From Strongylocentrotus purpuratus (Eukaryota > Echinodermata > Echinoidea > Camarodonta > Strongylocentrotidae), in contig NW_022145547.1 in the NCBI RefSeq assembly GCF_000002235.5, forward strand, positions 1,298,001-1,362,000: a stretch of 64,000 bases of DNA. The letters are read 5' to 3'. Position 1 is the first letter of the stretch. Every line of letters starts with the position of its first letter. Positions 46,361-58,951 of this stretch are shown piece after piece. The position numbers and the translations under genes were made by a program. Under the pieces are notes generated by a model. That model was not told the origin of the DNA, searched no databases, and saw nothing but the letters and a program-made list of their open reading frames with translations.

Positions 46361-46640
46361 AATAATAATAATAATGTATAGGTCATTTATATAGTGCTCA
46401 TAGATATATAAAACAGTCTCACGGCGCTTCACAGAGTTTTGAGAAAAAAATTAACAAAAAAGTACCAAAAGTTAACGATAAACCTTGAATTAGAGAGTTG
46501 TGAGAGCCTTTAAAGACATCTAATGAAGGAGACATGCAGACAGATCGTGGCAGGTCATTCCACAGTTGTGGTGCAGAGGCCTGAAAAGCATTATCACCAG
46601 CTTCACTGTTTGTTCTGGGCACAAGGAGTATGTACATACA
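46361..46640 (-). mobile_element. LINE 3' end with ORF2 C-terminus
   Basis: On the minus strand the frame reads VPRTNSEAGDNAFQASAPQL followed by WNDLP, the conserved C-terminal segment of CR1/L2-group LINE proteins (compare AFSVIAPALWNKLP at 1 kb). It is followed by GAAGCGCCGTGAGACTG, AGCACTATATAAATG and an (ATT)n tail at 46361-46375. The copy is 5' truncated and the end of its reading frame has decayed. It lies about 160 bases from the right end of the 3.4 kb element. Confidence 0.82.
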
Positions 46641-46705
46641 TGTACGCTTTGTGTTGGGTTTATAGGTATTTTGAACCACCCCCCCCCCTCCAACTATCAT
46701 CCTAG

Positions 46706-48733
46706 GTAATGAAGATGTACATGAATTTTGTCAGACTGATAATAATATAACAGTGCATTTCAATGTATTTCAAAGTTATATCAATTGATACAATAGCAAT
46801 GCTTGCATTCCTGAAATAATGACAATCGCAATCTGTGAACTAAACCACAATTCAGCCCTTAACAGCTGGGAAGATATATTTTAATAAACCTTGAATTGAA
46901 TTGAAACAATTTATCCAATAAAATTGGGAGCCACAAAAGAATAGAATACTGGTGCTATACGTACCAGGATGTATGAGAAGGAGAAGAACGATAATTCAAC
47001 GCTTATAAATAGTGCCACTGTGTCGAATCTCTCTTCTCCAGCTCAGCTGTAACTCTCCCATCGCTATAGCAACCTGTCATCACAAAAAACCAAGGTGCAA
47101 TCTTATAGATTGACTTTGGATTACGCAGTCACAACTTTTTATAGAAAAGGTGGATGAATTTTTAATGAGTGACAGTAAAGTGACGAAACTTGATCCATCA
47201 GAGCAGTTGTTAACACCTTGCTAACTGTATGAGATTTCAGTTGAGTATATAAGAAATTCAATCAGTTATATCATGAATGGTTATGCAACAGGTTGTTAAT
47301 TCCTTTCTAATTGTATGGGGTTTCAACAGGGTATTATCAGAAACTTGGTCAATCTCAAGGAGAATGTTAATAACTTGCTTACTGTAAGCTTCAGTAAAGT
47401 CTGTCAGTTTCAAAAGAAGAGCTGCTACATTGGGATGAGCACTAGTTTTAAATCTACCTTAGATTGTAAAAATACTTACTGGTAGATGACTGTTGAGAGA
47501 CAGAAGAGTGTCAACTATCTGAATTAAATTAAATCTAAATTAAATCTGTAAAATCAGTTAATATACCCTTCCAGCTCTCATCAGAGTCAGGAGTGGTTTG
47601 GAATAAAAGGATATTATTGATGATCTTTTGCCAAAATTGCCTTTTTTTGATAAATGCATAAGTTCATCTTATTGCAACGATGACAATAATAACTACTGCT
47701 ACTATTACCAAGTGTTTTTAACAATTTCTACTACTTACTCTACTACATCTATATTAACATTTACCTGAAATGTACTGAAACATTAGCGAACAAGGCTTTG
47801 AAACTCATGACTCCAAATGTTAACATTGGTTCCATTAAAAGTGATACATGCTCAGAAGTCTTTGTTTTTGGCAAGGTCTAAAGTGAATCCCCCATAATCA
47901 CAGAGGATTTGAAATCATTTTAGGGGTCATAGAGTAATATGAGGTTTAGGTTAAGAGTGGAATCCCCTCCATTTGAGTGGCTTTGAATTACCCTTTTTAG
48001 GGTGGATTCCACTCTTGTGACTACATGTGGCTCCTAAAAGACATGACTCCTATTTAAACTAATTTAAAACATTTAAAGAGTACTACAAAGATGTCACAGT
48101 TATGTTTGACACGACTTGCCAAACCGTCTGACATACAGAACATAGGGCTACCCAGCATGCTCCCATAGCAAGACAAGCAGGTTTTCCATTTACCCCTCAT
48201 GGCGGAGTGAAGTGTTTGCATTGTCCAGACTGGCGGAATGATGGAGGCTTCATGACAAGAATTGAAAAGCATGTCTTAATGCCAATGTTTCCTTGCAGAC
48301 GTTTACAATATAGTGGACTGAATTATAATGTGGCGAATATGTGGTGAACTGGGTTGTATGAGACATTCTCCAGCCACAGATGCTCCTTTGGTCAATTTCT
48401 TTCCCGAATCGAATCTAAACTTGAACCCTGAATTCAACACCATACCTAACCCTAAGTTAAAGCTAACATAAACCCCAACTGCGACCCTAACTATGATAAT
48501 TTATTTTGATGAAAGTTATCTAGAAGCAGTTGCTCCTGGAGTAAATGTGAGATCACTGGTGGACCTGTACTCTCTTATTTTTTCAATTCATACTTAAGTA
48601 ACATTGAAAGAGAAAAGCTTTAGGTGATGATTTTTGTGGTATTTGCTGTCAATAGTTTAACATCTTCATCGGATATACATGTAGGCCTACTTCAGACATA
48701 AGATGTATCTTACTGAGACAGTATTAAAAACAC
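46706..48733. other. No gene recognised
   Basis: AT-rich DNA preceded by a poly-C run near 46680. A 13 bp inverted repeat (AAGAGTGGAATCC at 47953 and its complement at 48004) is present; otherwise nothing is supported. Confidence 0.5.
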
Positions 48734-49036
48734 CAGGGGGTGTTTCACAAAGATCCTAACTTGAACTTATCTCAAAGTTGGACTTAAAAATTATGTAGAG
48801 CCATTTGTAGCCTTAAAATGAAATATATTCAAAAGCGAAAATCAAGTATTTTAGACTTTTCATAAATTCCACATCAAGAACATAAAATCTCCTTGATAAT
48901 AGAAAATATGAATGATTTGAATCAACATGTCATGCCTTTCAAAATAACTTTTACAAAATATTATCGAAGACACTAACAGCTTTCCATAACTGTTAAGTCC
49001 AACTTAAAGAACTTATCTTTATGTAACATCCCCCAG
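48734..49036. mobile_element. CAGGGGG-ended MITE, copy 1
   Basis: The left end CAGGGGGTGTTTCACAAAGA and the right end read inward, CTGGGGGATGTTACATAAAG, are imperfect. Both are followed inside by AAGTTGGACTTAA, shared with the better preserved copy at 53057-53351. It is an old non-autonomous element. Confidence 0.75.
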
Positions 49037-49200
49037 CTGCAATATTGATATTAAACCTGTCAAGGTACGATGAACTCATAATAGTATTAGTTGTGTCTAA
49101 AGTGTAGTCTTTGAGAAAGTTGTCAAACTAATCTGAATGTGGACAAAGCCACTATGAAACACACTGCTATGACATTACATTATGTCTGTCGGTTCTCATT

Positions 49201-49363
49201 AGGCGGTGTCACACAGAGGCCAAAAATCAGGATTTTAGTTCTATTTTAGTTATCCTCTTAATTGCTGTCTGTCATCAATTATCCCATTAAAAATCCTTTA
49301 ACAAAGCAAGAAAATTCTCCCTTGAAAGAATTTTTCGAGGGATTTTGCTGTGTGACACCGCCT
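49201..49363. mobile_element. 163 bp MITE with perfect 16 bp inverted ends
   Basis: AGGCGGTGTCACACAG at the left is matched exactly by its complement CTGTGTGACACCGCCT at the right. ATT precedes and follows, a possible 3 bp duplication as in PIF/Harbinger-type insertions. There is no coding capacity. Confidence 0.8.
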
Positions 49364-49564
49364 ATTGTGTAACATTTTCTAATAAATTTTAAATTTCTTT
49401 AATGAATTGTTTAACGGAAATAGAGTTCAAGAGAAGGGGATGAAGGCTGATAATTATCAAACAAGTACAACAACAAAAAATACCTAAATACAGGAGAAGT
49501 GAAAATATGGTAATAAATTTACTTTTTTAAAATCATTTATTGCTATTGAAAACATCATTTGCAG

Positions 49565-50470
49565 AGAGAGAGGGGGGGGGGGGGAGAAAAAAACCTTTCA
49601 GTAAAATCACAATCAGTCATACATTGGTGAATGGAAAGCACTTTCTCAAAATCACACTTTTTGTTTCCTTTTCAGTCGACACAGACAGGCTGTTAAGGTT
49701 ACAAGTGCGTGCTTGTAGAAAGGTGGTAGAATCTAAAAATTGCACTTGGTCTGGCCCCCTCGGGGCACTACATTAATTTTTCGGAATCGATAGCATGAGG
49801 TGAAGAGGAAAGATGGAGCCAGGAGCTAGGGGCTAACATGTGGCAGATTGCTTGGTAATTGGGGGGTAACTTGGTTAGAATGAGGCAGCTGATGATCCCT
49901 AGAGGGATTAGGATACCACTTCATCACTCAGAAGAGAAGAGGCTCCTCTCAAGATGATGGAGGGATGGAAAGAGGGATGGAGAGATGGAGAGATGGAGAG
50001 ATGTAAAGATTAAGGCATAGGGAGAGATGGAGAGATCTCCAAATGACGGAGAGAGATAGAAACTTGTGCATGTATTGGGAAAAAGGTATTGGAAAAAGAT
50101 ATGGAGAGATAGAGGGAGAGATGGAGGGAGAGATGGAGGGAGACTAGGAGATATGAAATGATGGAAAGAGATAGAAATCGGTGGCAATGTATTGGGAGAT
50201 GGAGCAGAGGAGGAAGATGAGGGGATCTAGAGAGAAAGGGATATTGATGGAGATTGAGATGGAGATTGAGATGGAAATTGAGACAGAAAGATAGAAGACA
50301 GTGGGGGCGGATTGGGACAGAACAGAGTGGAATGGATGATGGATAATAGTAAAGATGCATGCACATGTTTTTTTGTGACTGATAAAAATATTTGTCTGGG
50401 TTTGTAAAAATGGTTGAGATTGAAGTGGGAGAACGAGAGAGGAGATAAACTTGGAGACAGATAGAGAGTT

Positions 50471-50529
<59 letters not shown>

Positions 50530-50535
50530 GAGACC
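49565..50535 (+). repeat. Purine-rich blocks: GA, GGAGAGAT, (GA)n
   Basis: GAGAG plus poly-G at 49565-49583. GATGGAGA-type octamer repeats follow at about 49950-50300, and a (GA)n block at 50466-50535. GA is on plus; minus-strand open frames here are repeat translations. Confidence 0.85.
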
Positions 50536-51023
50536 TTAAGAGAGATGAGAGTTGAAGAAAAGTGGTTTTCACAAAATGTAACGCAATGAAGGTAAAATAC
50601 TTCTTCCTGCAATTATAACAAAAACGTCATCAATCAATAGTCTAATTTCCTCTATTACCTATTGCCTGAAGGATTTTTGGTTGTTTTCGAGGAAACATTT
50701 CTTTCTCTCTTCACAAAGCGATGAAAACAAGCCACTGGATGAAATGAATTCACCCTGACATTTTCAATAACAATGCTGTATTGTTTGATCTGTTTGTATT
50801 GGCCGAGATGCATTCAAATGAAATGATGCTGTTTCCGTCTCTAAAGATGGTGGTTCATCTTGGTTACATGGGGACCTGCTGAAAGCCAACTGATTTCTTC
50901 TTTAAATTGGGGCTTCTCATATTTTCTCAAAAGAAAAACAATTTCAGCAGCATGCCAGTTCATAGAATGATGTCAATGAACCATATGTTTTGAAATTTGG
51001 GAGGAAGGTTCTAAGGATGTGTG

Positions 51024-51376
51024 ATAATAATACTCTGGGTTTATGTGGCGCTTAATACATCAATGATGTCTCTAAGGGCTCTACAGATATATTATTACCA
51101 CGGTCATCGGATTCAGATTTGCCTGGACACAATGTAATCACATTCTCCACTCCCTGGGGAGCATTCCATCCTGGTGCCATTTTACAGATACTGACAATGT
51201 TGAGCAAATAATAATAACTTTTGCATCCTACTGGGTACCCATTTAACACCTGGGTGGAGAGTGGCAAATGCTTATTAATTGCTTACTAAAGTAAAGTGTT
51301 AGTATGGACTGGGATTTGAACCATAAACCCTTGAATTGAGAGTCAATTGAATAAACCACTATTTCACGATACCTCC
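51024..51376 (-). mobile_element. tRNA-derived SINE with LINE-like tail
   Basis: On the minus strand it begins near 51376 with a degenerate tRNA head (A-box-like TAGTGGTTTA, B box GGTTCAAATCC at 51312-51322). It ends with GCGCCACATAAACCCAGAGT followed by an (ATT)n-like tail near 51024-51033. The tail style resembles the LINE ends in this window, as expected where a SINE borrows LINE enzymes. A fragment of the same family is at 9187. Confidence 0.72.
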
Positions 51377-53056
51377 ACAGGTGTAGAATGGATCGTAAGG
51401 CGTAGGGTATACATATATATGGCCGGATCTGTTATTTATAGAAACTCTTTAAATGATAATGATGTAGAACTAAATAGTTGCTTTAAATGCCCGATAAAGT
51501 TATTTGAATGATGTAGAATCATCATAGACTACTCAAACTAGGAAAGCTGGGTCACAAGTAGCTAAACAAAATTGATTAAAGTTAAGTTGTTATCAGAATA
51601 GCAATAAAAATACAACCCTTGATTAGTACACATAGAGATGAAAGAAGTATAAATAGACTATATTATTACATCTGTCATTCATGATTTGTGCATGGATGGT
51701 ATAGACAATCGGTTAATAGCAAGAGGGACATGTATAACTCTCATAAGTGCATACATGCGTCGTTGGACGACATGACATTTACGATTCCATTATACTAGGA
51801 GCCTGGAGCGAAGCATTCATGCCTCGAACCCTAGCTGGTCCCAATTAATAGCATAAGAGAAGATAAGGACGATAATCGCTAAGAAAAATAAAGTTGGGAG
51901 CAGCGCCGCCAAGATGTAGTTTTGTAAACCCCGGCAGCGGCGAATCGGTCGCGAGGTGATATTCTAGAGAGTTAGGTGTGTCCTGTACACACATGTCGTG
52001 TGTGTTTTGACAAGTCGCGAGTTAATGGGAGCCACGGCGTGGTTACATTGTATTCAGGCTAAGTAGAGTGTAAAAAGCTTGACGGTAACAGATCAAATTT
52101 CGTCAGTTATGAGTGTACATCTGCCTAGGGTTGGGAGCCGCCTTGAAGAGTTTTGGAGTCGGATGACGGGGGATTGAAGAAATTCCTTCGCATACAAAGA
52201 ATAGATTGGCATCTTGTTCAAAGAAAAACGATTATCACAAATACCGCTTTCCTTAGTTTGTTTTTCTGTGCCGTGTTTATAAAAGAGTTGGGCAGTATTT
52301 TTATTGTTTGAGTCGTGGACCAGTACTTTGAAAAGTTGGAAAAACTTTGCTAAATAAGTGCTTTAGTTTTGCATGTTCACTGTGATATTTTTCATGCACG
52401 TCATCATTTTTACAGAAAAGTTATTTTAAATTTAAGTTCATGTACTACCGGTATTCATTTATTTGATTTTTACTGTTAAATATGTCAAGCAACATGGCAA
52501 TAGCATATTTCCCAGAACTTCTTTTTTTTCCATCGACAGGAGAATCAAAATAACGTGATTGGCATGATCTGTTTTGTATTCTTGCCACCCTTTGGTCCTG
52601 CATCTGTTGTTGCATTTCATATTGTATTTATATCAAGCTATATGGTAGACCGTATCATCGCCATAAAATTATATGTTCCCTTTAAACCTTTACCAAAACA
52701 ATTTTTTTTAAATGATCTGCATTCTGTTGGTGCATTCTTTCCACCCCTTTGGTCCTATGTCTCCACGCCTGACGTATCCAACTTTCGATCCTATTACGAG
52801 AACTGCATTTCTGATGTCAATTTCAATATGAGAAACCAAGGGCAACAATCATTAGGTCTGATGTGGTTTTTGACCATCGTGACATGTTTGACAAGTTGAA
52901 CTCTAATCGGCAGAGAATAGCCGTGAAATTCTCTACCCCAAACGGCACCCAGTGTGTGAAAATAAATAATTGCCTGAGGGAAAAGGATTGAGAGGGAGAG
53001 AGGTGAATTCCAATGAAATATGGATTTGAGAAAGAGCTTCAGTCCCATTACTAGAA
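51377..53056. other. No gene recognised; CpG-rich segment 51890-52160
   Basis: A CpG-rich stretch (CAGCGCCGCCAAGATG, CGGCAGCGGCGAATCGG, GTCGCGAG) stands out from AT-rich flanks, with no open frame or repeat. The 114-codon plus frame at 52555-52899 and the 155-codon minus frame at 52794-53261 have no recognised domain, and the latter runs into a MITE. Confidence 0.45.
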
Positions 53057-53351
53057 CAGGGGGGTGTTTCACAAAGACCAAGATCGACTTTAAGTTGGAC
53101 TTAACTATGGCAGGCCATTCATGCCACTGGTTGCGCTCACTATTGGTCTCTCCATTATGTTCTTTAGATAACATTTTTTCCTTCAATGACGTATTATCAA
53201 AAAATGTAAATTCTGTCGATTTGTGACCTGATTTGTACGTCATTTGAGAGACCAATGCCATGAATGAATAGAGGAACTATAGTGGCATGAATGGCCTGCC
53301 ATAGTTAAGTCCAACTTAAAGTCGATCTTAGTCTTTGTGAAACACCCCCAG
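53057..53351. mobile_element. CAGGGGG-ended MITE, copy 2, with about 70 bp inverted ends
   Basis: The left and right 72 bases are near-perfect reverse complements with about three mismatches: (C)AGGGGGGTGTTTCACAAAG, AGATCGACTTTAAGTTGGAC, then TTAACTATGGCAGGCC. A short AT-rich centre has no frame. It shares the end and AAGTTGGACTTAA with the copy at 48734. Confidence 0.85.
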
Positions 53352-53792
53352 GTCTCTAGTTTTGTTCTGAAAATCATATTAACCTCAAGCCTTGATACTT
53401 GATCAATTGAACTATATAAGCAGGAAAATTGTACATTGTTGTTTCTTGAACTGCCAGTTAAGATATCCTAAGAAGGTAGCCCCAGCCCCTATTCCTTGCT
53501 CTGCCATTGACCTATAAAAACCACTTGCTGATCTACTTAGTGTACTATGTAACGTTTGTACTGGCTTCTTACGTTGAAAAATTCTTCTAACTTTGTATCT
53601 ACTTCGATCCCCGGTGATGTTTTTGTTTCATATGCTATATAATTCTTGAATGTTTCTTTTTTGTTTCACTCGTCGTTGTGCCATAATACCAAATAAATAT
53701 ATCTGTCATTCATTTTGTTTGATGATATAAGAATGAGATATCCTGAACACAGTGAATTCAAACTTCTCCTATACTCTCCCTCCTTGACACAG

Positions 53793-53887
53793 GTGAAACC
53801 ATCGACATCGACAGCGACGTGCCTACGACCAATGGCCTCATCACGGATGATGAGGACTTCGGCGAGGGGAGCGGTTCGGGTGACGGA

Positions 53888-53918
<31 letters not shown>

Positions 53919-54083
53919 ACGGCGAGGGCGGTGAGGGCGGTGAGGGTAGCGGTCCTCCAGACCAGACGGCTGATCTGACATGTGATGATTGGCCATGTGA
54001 GAATGGGGGTACCTGTTACCTCAGAGGGGAAACCCCCATGTGTACCTGTGCTCTGGGATGGGAGGGAGCCATGTGTGAAGATA
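53793..54083 (+). CDS. Exon encoding acidic Glu/Gly/Ser linker plus EGF-like domain
   Basis: An internal host exon, with a pyrimidine-rich acceptor ending TTGACACAG and donor A|GTAAGT. It is 291 bases, 2 + 96 codons + 1, so phase 1 on both sides like the exon at 28263. Residues 1-60 are acidic and low-complexity. ETIDIDSDVPTT leads into DDEDFGEGSGSGDG and GEGGEGGE-type repeats, from a 9 bp GGCGGCGAG DNA repeat. The acidic cluster beside Ser-Gly pairs fits glycosaminoglycan attachment sites. Then comes a six-cysteine EGF-like domain: CDDWPC, ENGGTC, CTCALGWEGAMC, of the PCxNGGTC type seen in agrin, perlecan, Slit and Notch-like proteins. A secreted proteoglycan-like protein is plausible; the gene is not identified. 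Confidence 0.87.
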
Positions 54084-55334
54084 GTAAGTTAATCATACTT
54101 TGCTCATTACCTGTTACTTACAAATCATTCCAATGTAATGTTTCTTTCATTGAATAGTTTTTATAGTCCTGTACATTGCCCTTTAAAACAAGTAAACCAG
54201 ACTTAATATTTTGTATTTTCCTTTGGTGATATAGAAAAAAAATTCTGTATAAATCTTTTAACTTTTTCCTGGCTTTGGTCGGGCAAAGGAACAAACATTT
54301 ATACATTAAAAGTTCTTTTGAAAAAAATTCCTTTGTGGAATATCACATCTTTAGTATTAAAAAAACTTTCTTTATGCATTCTACAGGCCTACTCTTTCGA
54401 TATGTATGCATTCATGCACATATCAGACTTTATCGTTATTTAGATTTTTGTTATTTTACCAATTTTATATGCTACAGCTGGAAGTAGGCAAATGAAAGAT
54501 TCACCCAAATTTTATCAAATCTACTGTATATTTAGCAACAAATCATGAAGTTGTTTGGGCTAAAATTTAGGCTGAGAATAAAATCCTGCCATGAAGAAGT
54601 TGGCCCAATTGTATCAGATATTTGGCATAAGTTATATGGCACCCAAATGACTAGTCTCTAGCATAGGGGAGGGTCAACAATCTATCATAATCATTCTTTT
54701 GCCTCAAAATAGGTAAAAATGGTTAAACTTGTAAGAGAAACTTTTGTATAAATCCCAACTATGCAAGCATTTAAAAGCTCAGCTTTGAGTCATATGTAGA
54801 GAAATATACACACAGACGCCAAATGTGAAAGAGGTTTACTCTGTCTCCAGACCCCCTTTAGGTGTCTAAATATTTTGAATCGAAAGGAAAAATTGTCTTT
54901 GTTATTCTTCCCCAGAAACAGTCAATATTATTTTTATTCCAGCAAGCCCCTGTATGCATTAGGAAGCAAGACGGCATGGTCGTTTAACAATGCAAATAAA
55001 TCTTGAACTAAGGGTTAGGAAACCTTCTGGGCATTGCATGAGTCTGAAAAGTGAAAGGGAAAGTATAAAAGAGAGAAATTGTATGAAGCACCTGCTCTTA
55101 CTGTTATATTTTTGTTTGATGGCTAAATATTCAGTTGTTCAGTATTCATACAATGTTTGATAGGACAATGGAACACCGCTATCTGTATGAAAAAATATAT
55201 GCATGTATTCATTAGAACATTCTGTTAACAGTTTTGTTTTGTAGATTTTACTTGGTCTGCCTCTTTGGTACCTTACAATTGAGGTGTTGAGTGCTATCAG
55301 TGTCGCATTGATGTTTGAGTATGATACATTGCAT
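54084..55334. other. Intron, nothing recognised
   Basis: AT-rich DNA after the donor at 54084; no further exon seen. Confidence 0.5.
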
Positions 55335-55490
55335 TAGAGAAAGAGAAAGAGAAAGAGAAATAGTGAGTCAGACATAGATTTAGAGAGAGATAAATAGATA
55401 AGGAAAAGAGAGATAAAAGAAGGAAAGGGTTAGCAGAAGAGGACAGAGATACAGAGAGAGAGAGAGAGAGAGAAAGAGAAGGAGAGAAAA
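55335..55490 (+). repeat. GA-rich microsatellite
   Basis: GAGAAA repeats leading to pure (GA)n near 55454-55473; GA on plus. Confidence 0.88.
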
Positions 55491-58400
55491 GTTTAACAAT
55501 GTGAGTATCTCTCATGCATACAACAAAATTGTCATGAGTTACATAGTATCATCTTTATTATAACAAGAGAGTGCGCAGAAGGACATTGAAAAAGCAGGAG
55601 AGAAGAGACAGGGAGAAGGTTGAAAGAGAAAAAGGAAGATGGTATGTATGAACATCATCATCTCAACATCAGCATCTCAACAATGCTGTATTACTCATAC
55701 ACAATAATTGAATTAAAGACCAAGCAGTTTTTGGAAACACCGAAGGCTGTTAGATGGGAAAGCTCTGCCAGAAAGAGAACATATATATATGAGTAATGCT
55801 TACATATCTCTTTACCTCCGGAAGAGAAGGCCACCAAATTCACCCATAATTTATCAATCATACCTCCCCTATCAATAAGTCTTGTCAACAGTCACTTTTC
55901 ACCTGACATCATTCCAGACCGACAATCATCTGCCGCCCCGCCGCCGCAGAATATGAGCATGGTATCTGGTTGGCCATATAGCTGGGTGGTTGCAATAAAC
56001 GGAGCAATTGTAGCTGGCTCGTTGGCAACCCAATATTTGTGATAACGATGCGATGAGAGCAATATGATTCGCCAAGTGCTATAGATAGTGCATTATGATA
56101 CAGACAGGACATTCACAATACAAGAACTCTATACAAAGTCTGTTAGAATAAACATTAAATATTAATAATCATATAGCAAACGGGGCGACATTATAAGATG
56201 GGAATATCATATAAAGGAATTGGCATATATCTGACATACACCACACTGTACCAAGAAATTTAGGTTTATGGAGTTCTTGAATGGATGCTCAAAACCTCTG
56301 CTTTACTATATACATTCAGACATTCGGCTAGAAGAACGTAAATATTTATAAACAATATAGTTAAGAACAAAACTAATCATACCCTTGCCAAGTTTTGTAA
56401 TTGTTGAAATTTGTGAAAAATTGATTTGTCCTTTTTTTATGTTTCTTGAGAATGTGAAGTATTGAACTTATATAAGTATTCAATAAATTCCACCATTCTT
56501 GAGTTTAGAAAATACAAAAAACATCCAATTTACAAATGGTATGACTAATTTAGTTGTTAAATCTTTATATGGATTATTGTTTAGCTGTAAAACATTTTTT
56601 TCTAGTCAGAATGGGACCTATGGGGTAGTGCTATGGGAAATGAGGGGGAGTAAGAATCGGTCTGGTATCAAAGCTTTACAACCAATTTGAACTTAATGCC
56701 CCCTGATCGTCATACCAGTTGTGTGCTGGTCTGATTCTTGAACAGTGACATTGAACATGGTGCTCTACATTTTCTCCAACAAAGAGAAGAATATTGCACA
56801 ATTTTGTGAAGAGGAGGTAAATAAACATACCATTTGTTGCTTGATGACCTGTCCTAGTCATTTATCTTTCCAGCACTGTAGCACAGCTCTTTTGCACTCA
56901 AACCACGAGCATAATAGTATCAAAATGATACTGTTTTGACAATAATGACTTTAAAAGTACACTGCTTTGGTAACTTAAGTTTTATCCCCATTGTTGATTT
57001 ATTGCATAGCTTACATTACCTAAAAGCAAAGCAATGTACAGAGCCTTTTTTGGGTACTGGTAAGTAAAACTTTCAGGGATGAGATTCCTCCTCCGATCAG
57101 CCGATTTCCGCTGATTTCGATATTTCAAGACCTCTTAAAAAATTAAAAATTAAAAACCTTAAAACCTGTAATCACAGTAAGGGTGCTCTACCCCTTAACC
57201 CCCCTCCCCCACCCCCACCCAGCAGGGGCATTGCCACTGGACCCCCAAGTGATCTTCCTTCTTTAGGGAATTTCTCCGTCTCATTCCTGATTTATTCTAT
57301 TGTCTTTGATCCCTTGCCTTGACATTAGCTAGTAATCTCTCTTCCAACTCATCATTCAAATGATAAATTCTTCCTCTGCTGGAGTATGTTTCCAACTAGA
57401 TGGGACACGGAGTTACGTCATTCCGCCTCTGTCTTGCCAGTGCAACATCAGTCTCCCACTCGATGGGGATGAAGCGATGTGTCTCTAATATCCGCTAAAA
57501 CTATTTGTTGACTTTCTGCACACGCACTCAAGTCCCCTTTGAGGCACTACGGGTAGCATGTATGATTGATTATTGCTTGAGATGGAATAAAGTTTGTACT
57601 TGGTGATATTGGTCCACTTGGTTAGGAGTTGAGAGATTGGATGCTAATGTCAATCATATAGCACAAATCTCCTATTGGATAGTATAGTCTCTTCTCTCAA
57701 CGGTGATATCCAGATTGCACCGTGCATGGAGGAGGGAAGCATTTGTACCACACATACTAAATCTTAGTAGTGCAAGGAAGAAACAAAAAAGTACTGTACC
57801 ATTCACCTTAATGTAAAAAATTCCTTACAGGAGATGCTATTAGCATATTTTTCATATATTGATATGAGGAGATAAAACTGCTGCAATCTAAGCTAATGAT
57901 TGGATGCCCATTCAGTTTTTTTATATCACATTTATTGTAGATAACAAGAGAAGGCATGATGTAAATCAAATTCTGTTTGATGTACAGCAGAAGAGATTGG
58001 ATGAGGGAAGGGATCACATATGGCTCCCCTTCCTTGTCAAATTATTGTGAACATTTTTTTTTTTGCCTTTTATTTTGAGACCTCACTTCGTCTTACAAAA
58101 AATACACTTTGTGGATGGGTTTGTTAGATCTTTTTACACATTGTGCCCCTTCATCAAATCATCTGCTAATATTTAGTATCCTCATTCTAGCAAGTCAGTG
58201 AAATACACTACCCTGGATTGCTGGAAGCGATCATTTCCCCTTTAAGTGTTTGGATCTCCCCTTTAAGTGTTTTGGGTCCCTTGTGTGATAGATACCCGAC
58301 AGAAGTCACTTGAGTTACAGTCATCCTAAATGGAAGGGATCTACTTTTATGATTGCTTGGATACATATAGATATATATATCATATTGGAGAGGTTTGTTT

Positions 58401-58951
58401 GCATGTGTGAGCATTGGACTTGCCATAAATTATCCTCCAACTGTAAATAATTAATCGGGGCACACAAGGCGGGAACCTTTTAATTGCGGTATCCATGTTG
58501 ATGGCACTCTGCACAACTCTCTGATGTGATGTGATCCTTGCTCATGTTCCAGGGTATCTATTCAGTCAGTATGGTGGAAGCTCTGTGTGTATCAAGTATT
58601 TGATGTTGAAGTGTTAAACAAGGTACTCTCCCTTTATGGAAAATTAGTGGTCAGAGTGGAAACGCAATCCCATCAATTAAAAAAAAATAAAACTGAAGAG
58701 CGATTTCAATACCCTATGTCCCATTAAAGTTATGTTCAGATCAAGTACCAGTAATATGTCATTGTTATGTCACACATTACAATAGGTGACACACAAGGCT
58801 GTTGAGAATGCGTTAGATTGATTTTTTGAAAATAATTGCTATTAGGTTATAATTGCTACAAAGGTGCTGTGATATTGATTGAAAATAGATATTATCTTCA
58901 GAGACCGTGAATGGTGTTAAAGCATACATGTATACAGAGTTAATGACTTCT
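55491..58951. other. No gene recognised
   Basis: AT-rich DNA; no EGF-like exon or other coding signal was found. A small local duplication, CCCCTTTAAGTGTTT, is repeated near 58238 and 58258. Confidence 0.45.

Noticed and set aside
47953-48016. 13 bp inverted repeat AAGAGTGGAATCC
   Set aside because: Short, with unrelated flanks and no duplication; may be chance or a far-decayed MITE.
52794-53261. 155-codon minus-strand frame
   Set aside because: A large part lies inside the inverted-repeat MITE at 53057; no domain.
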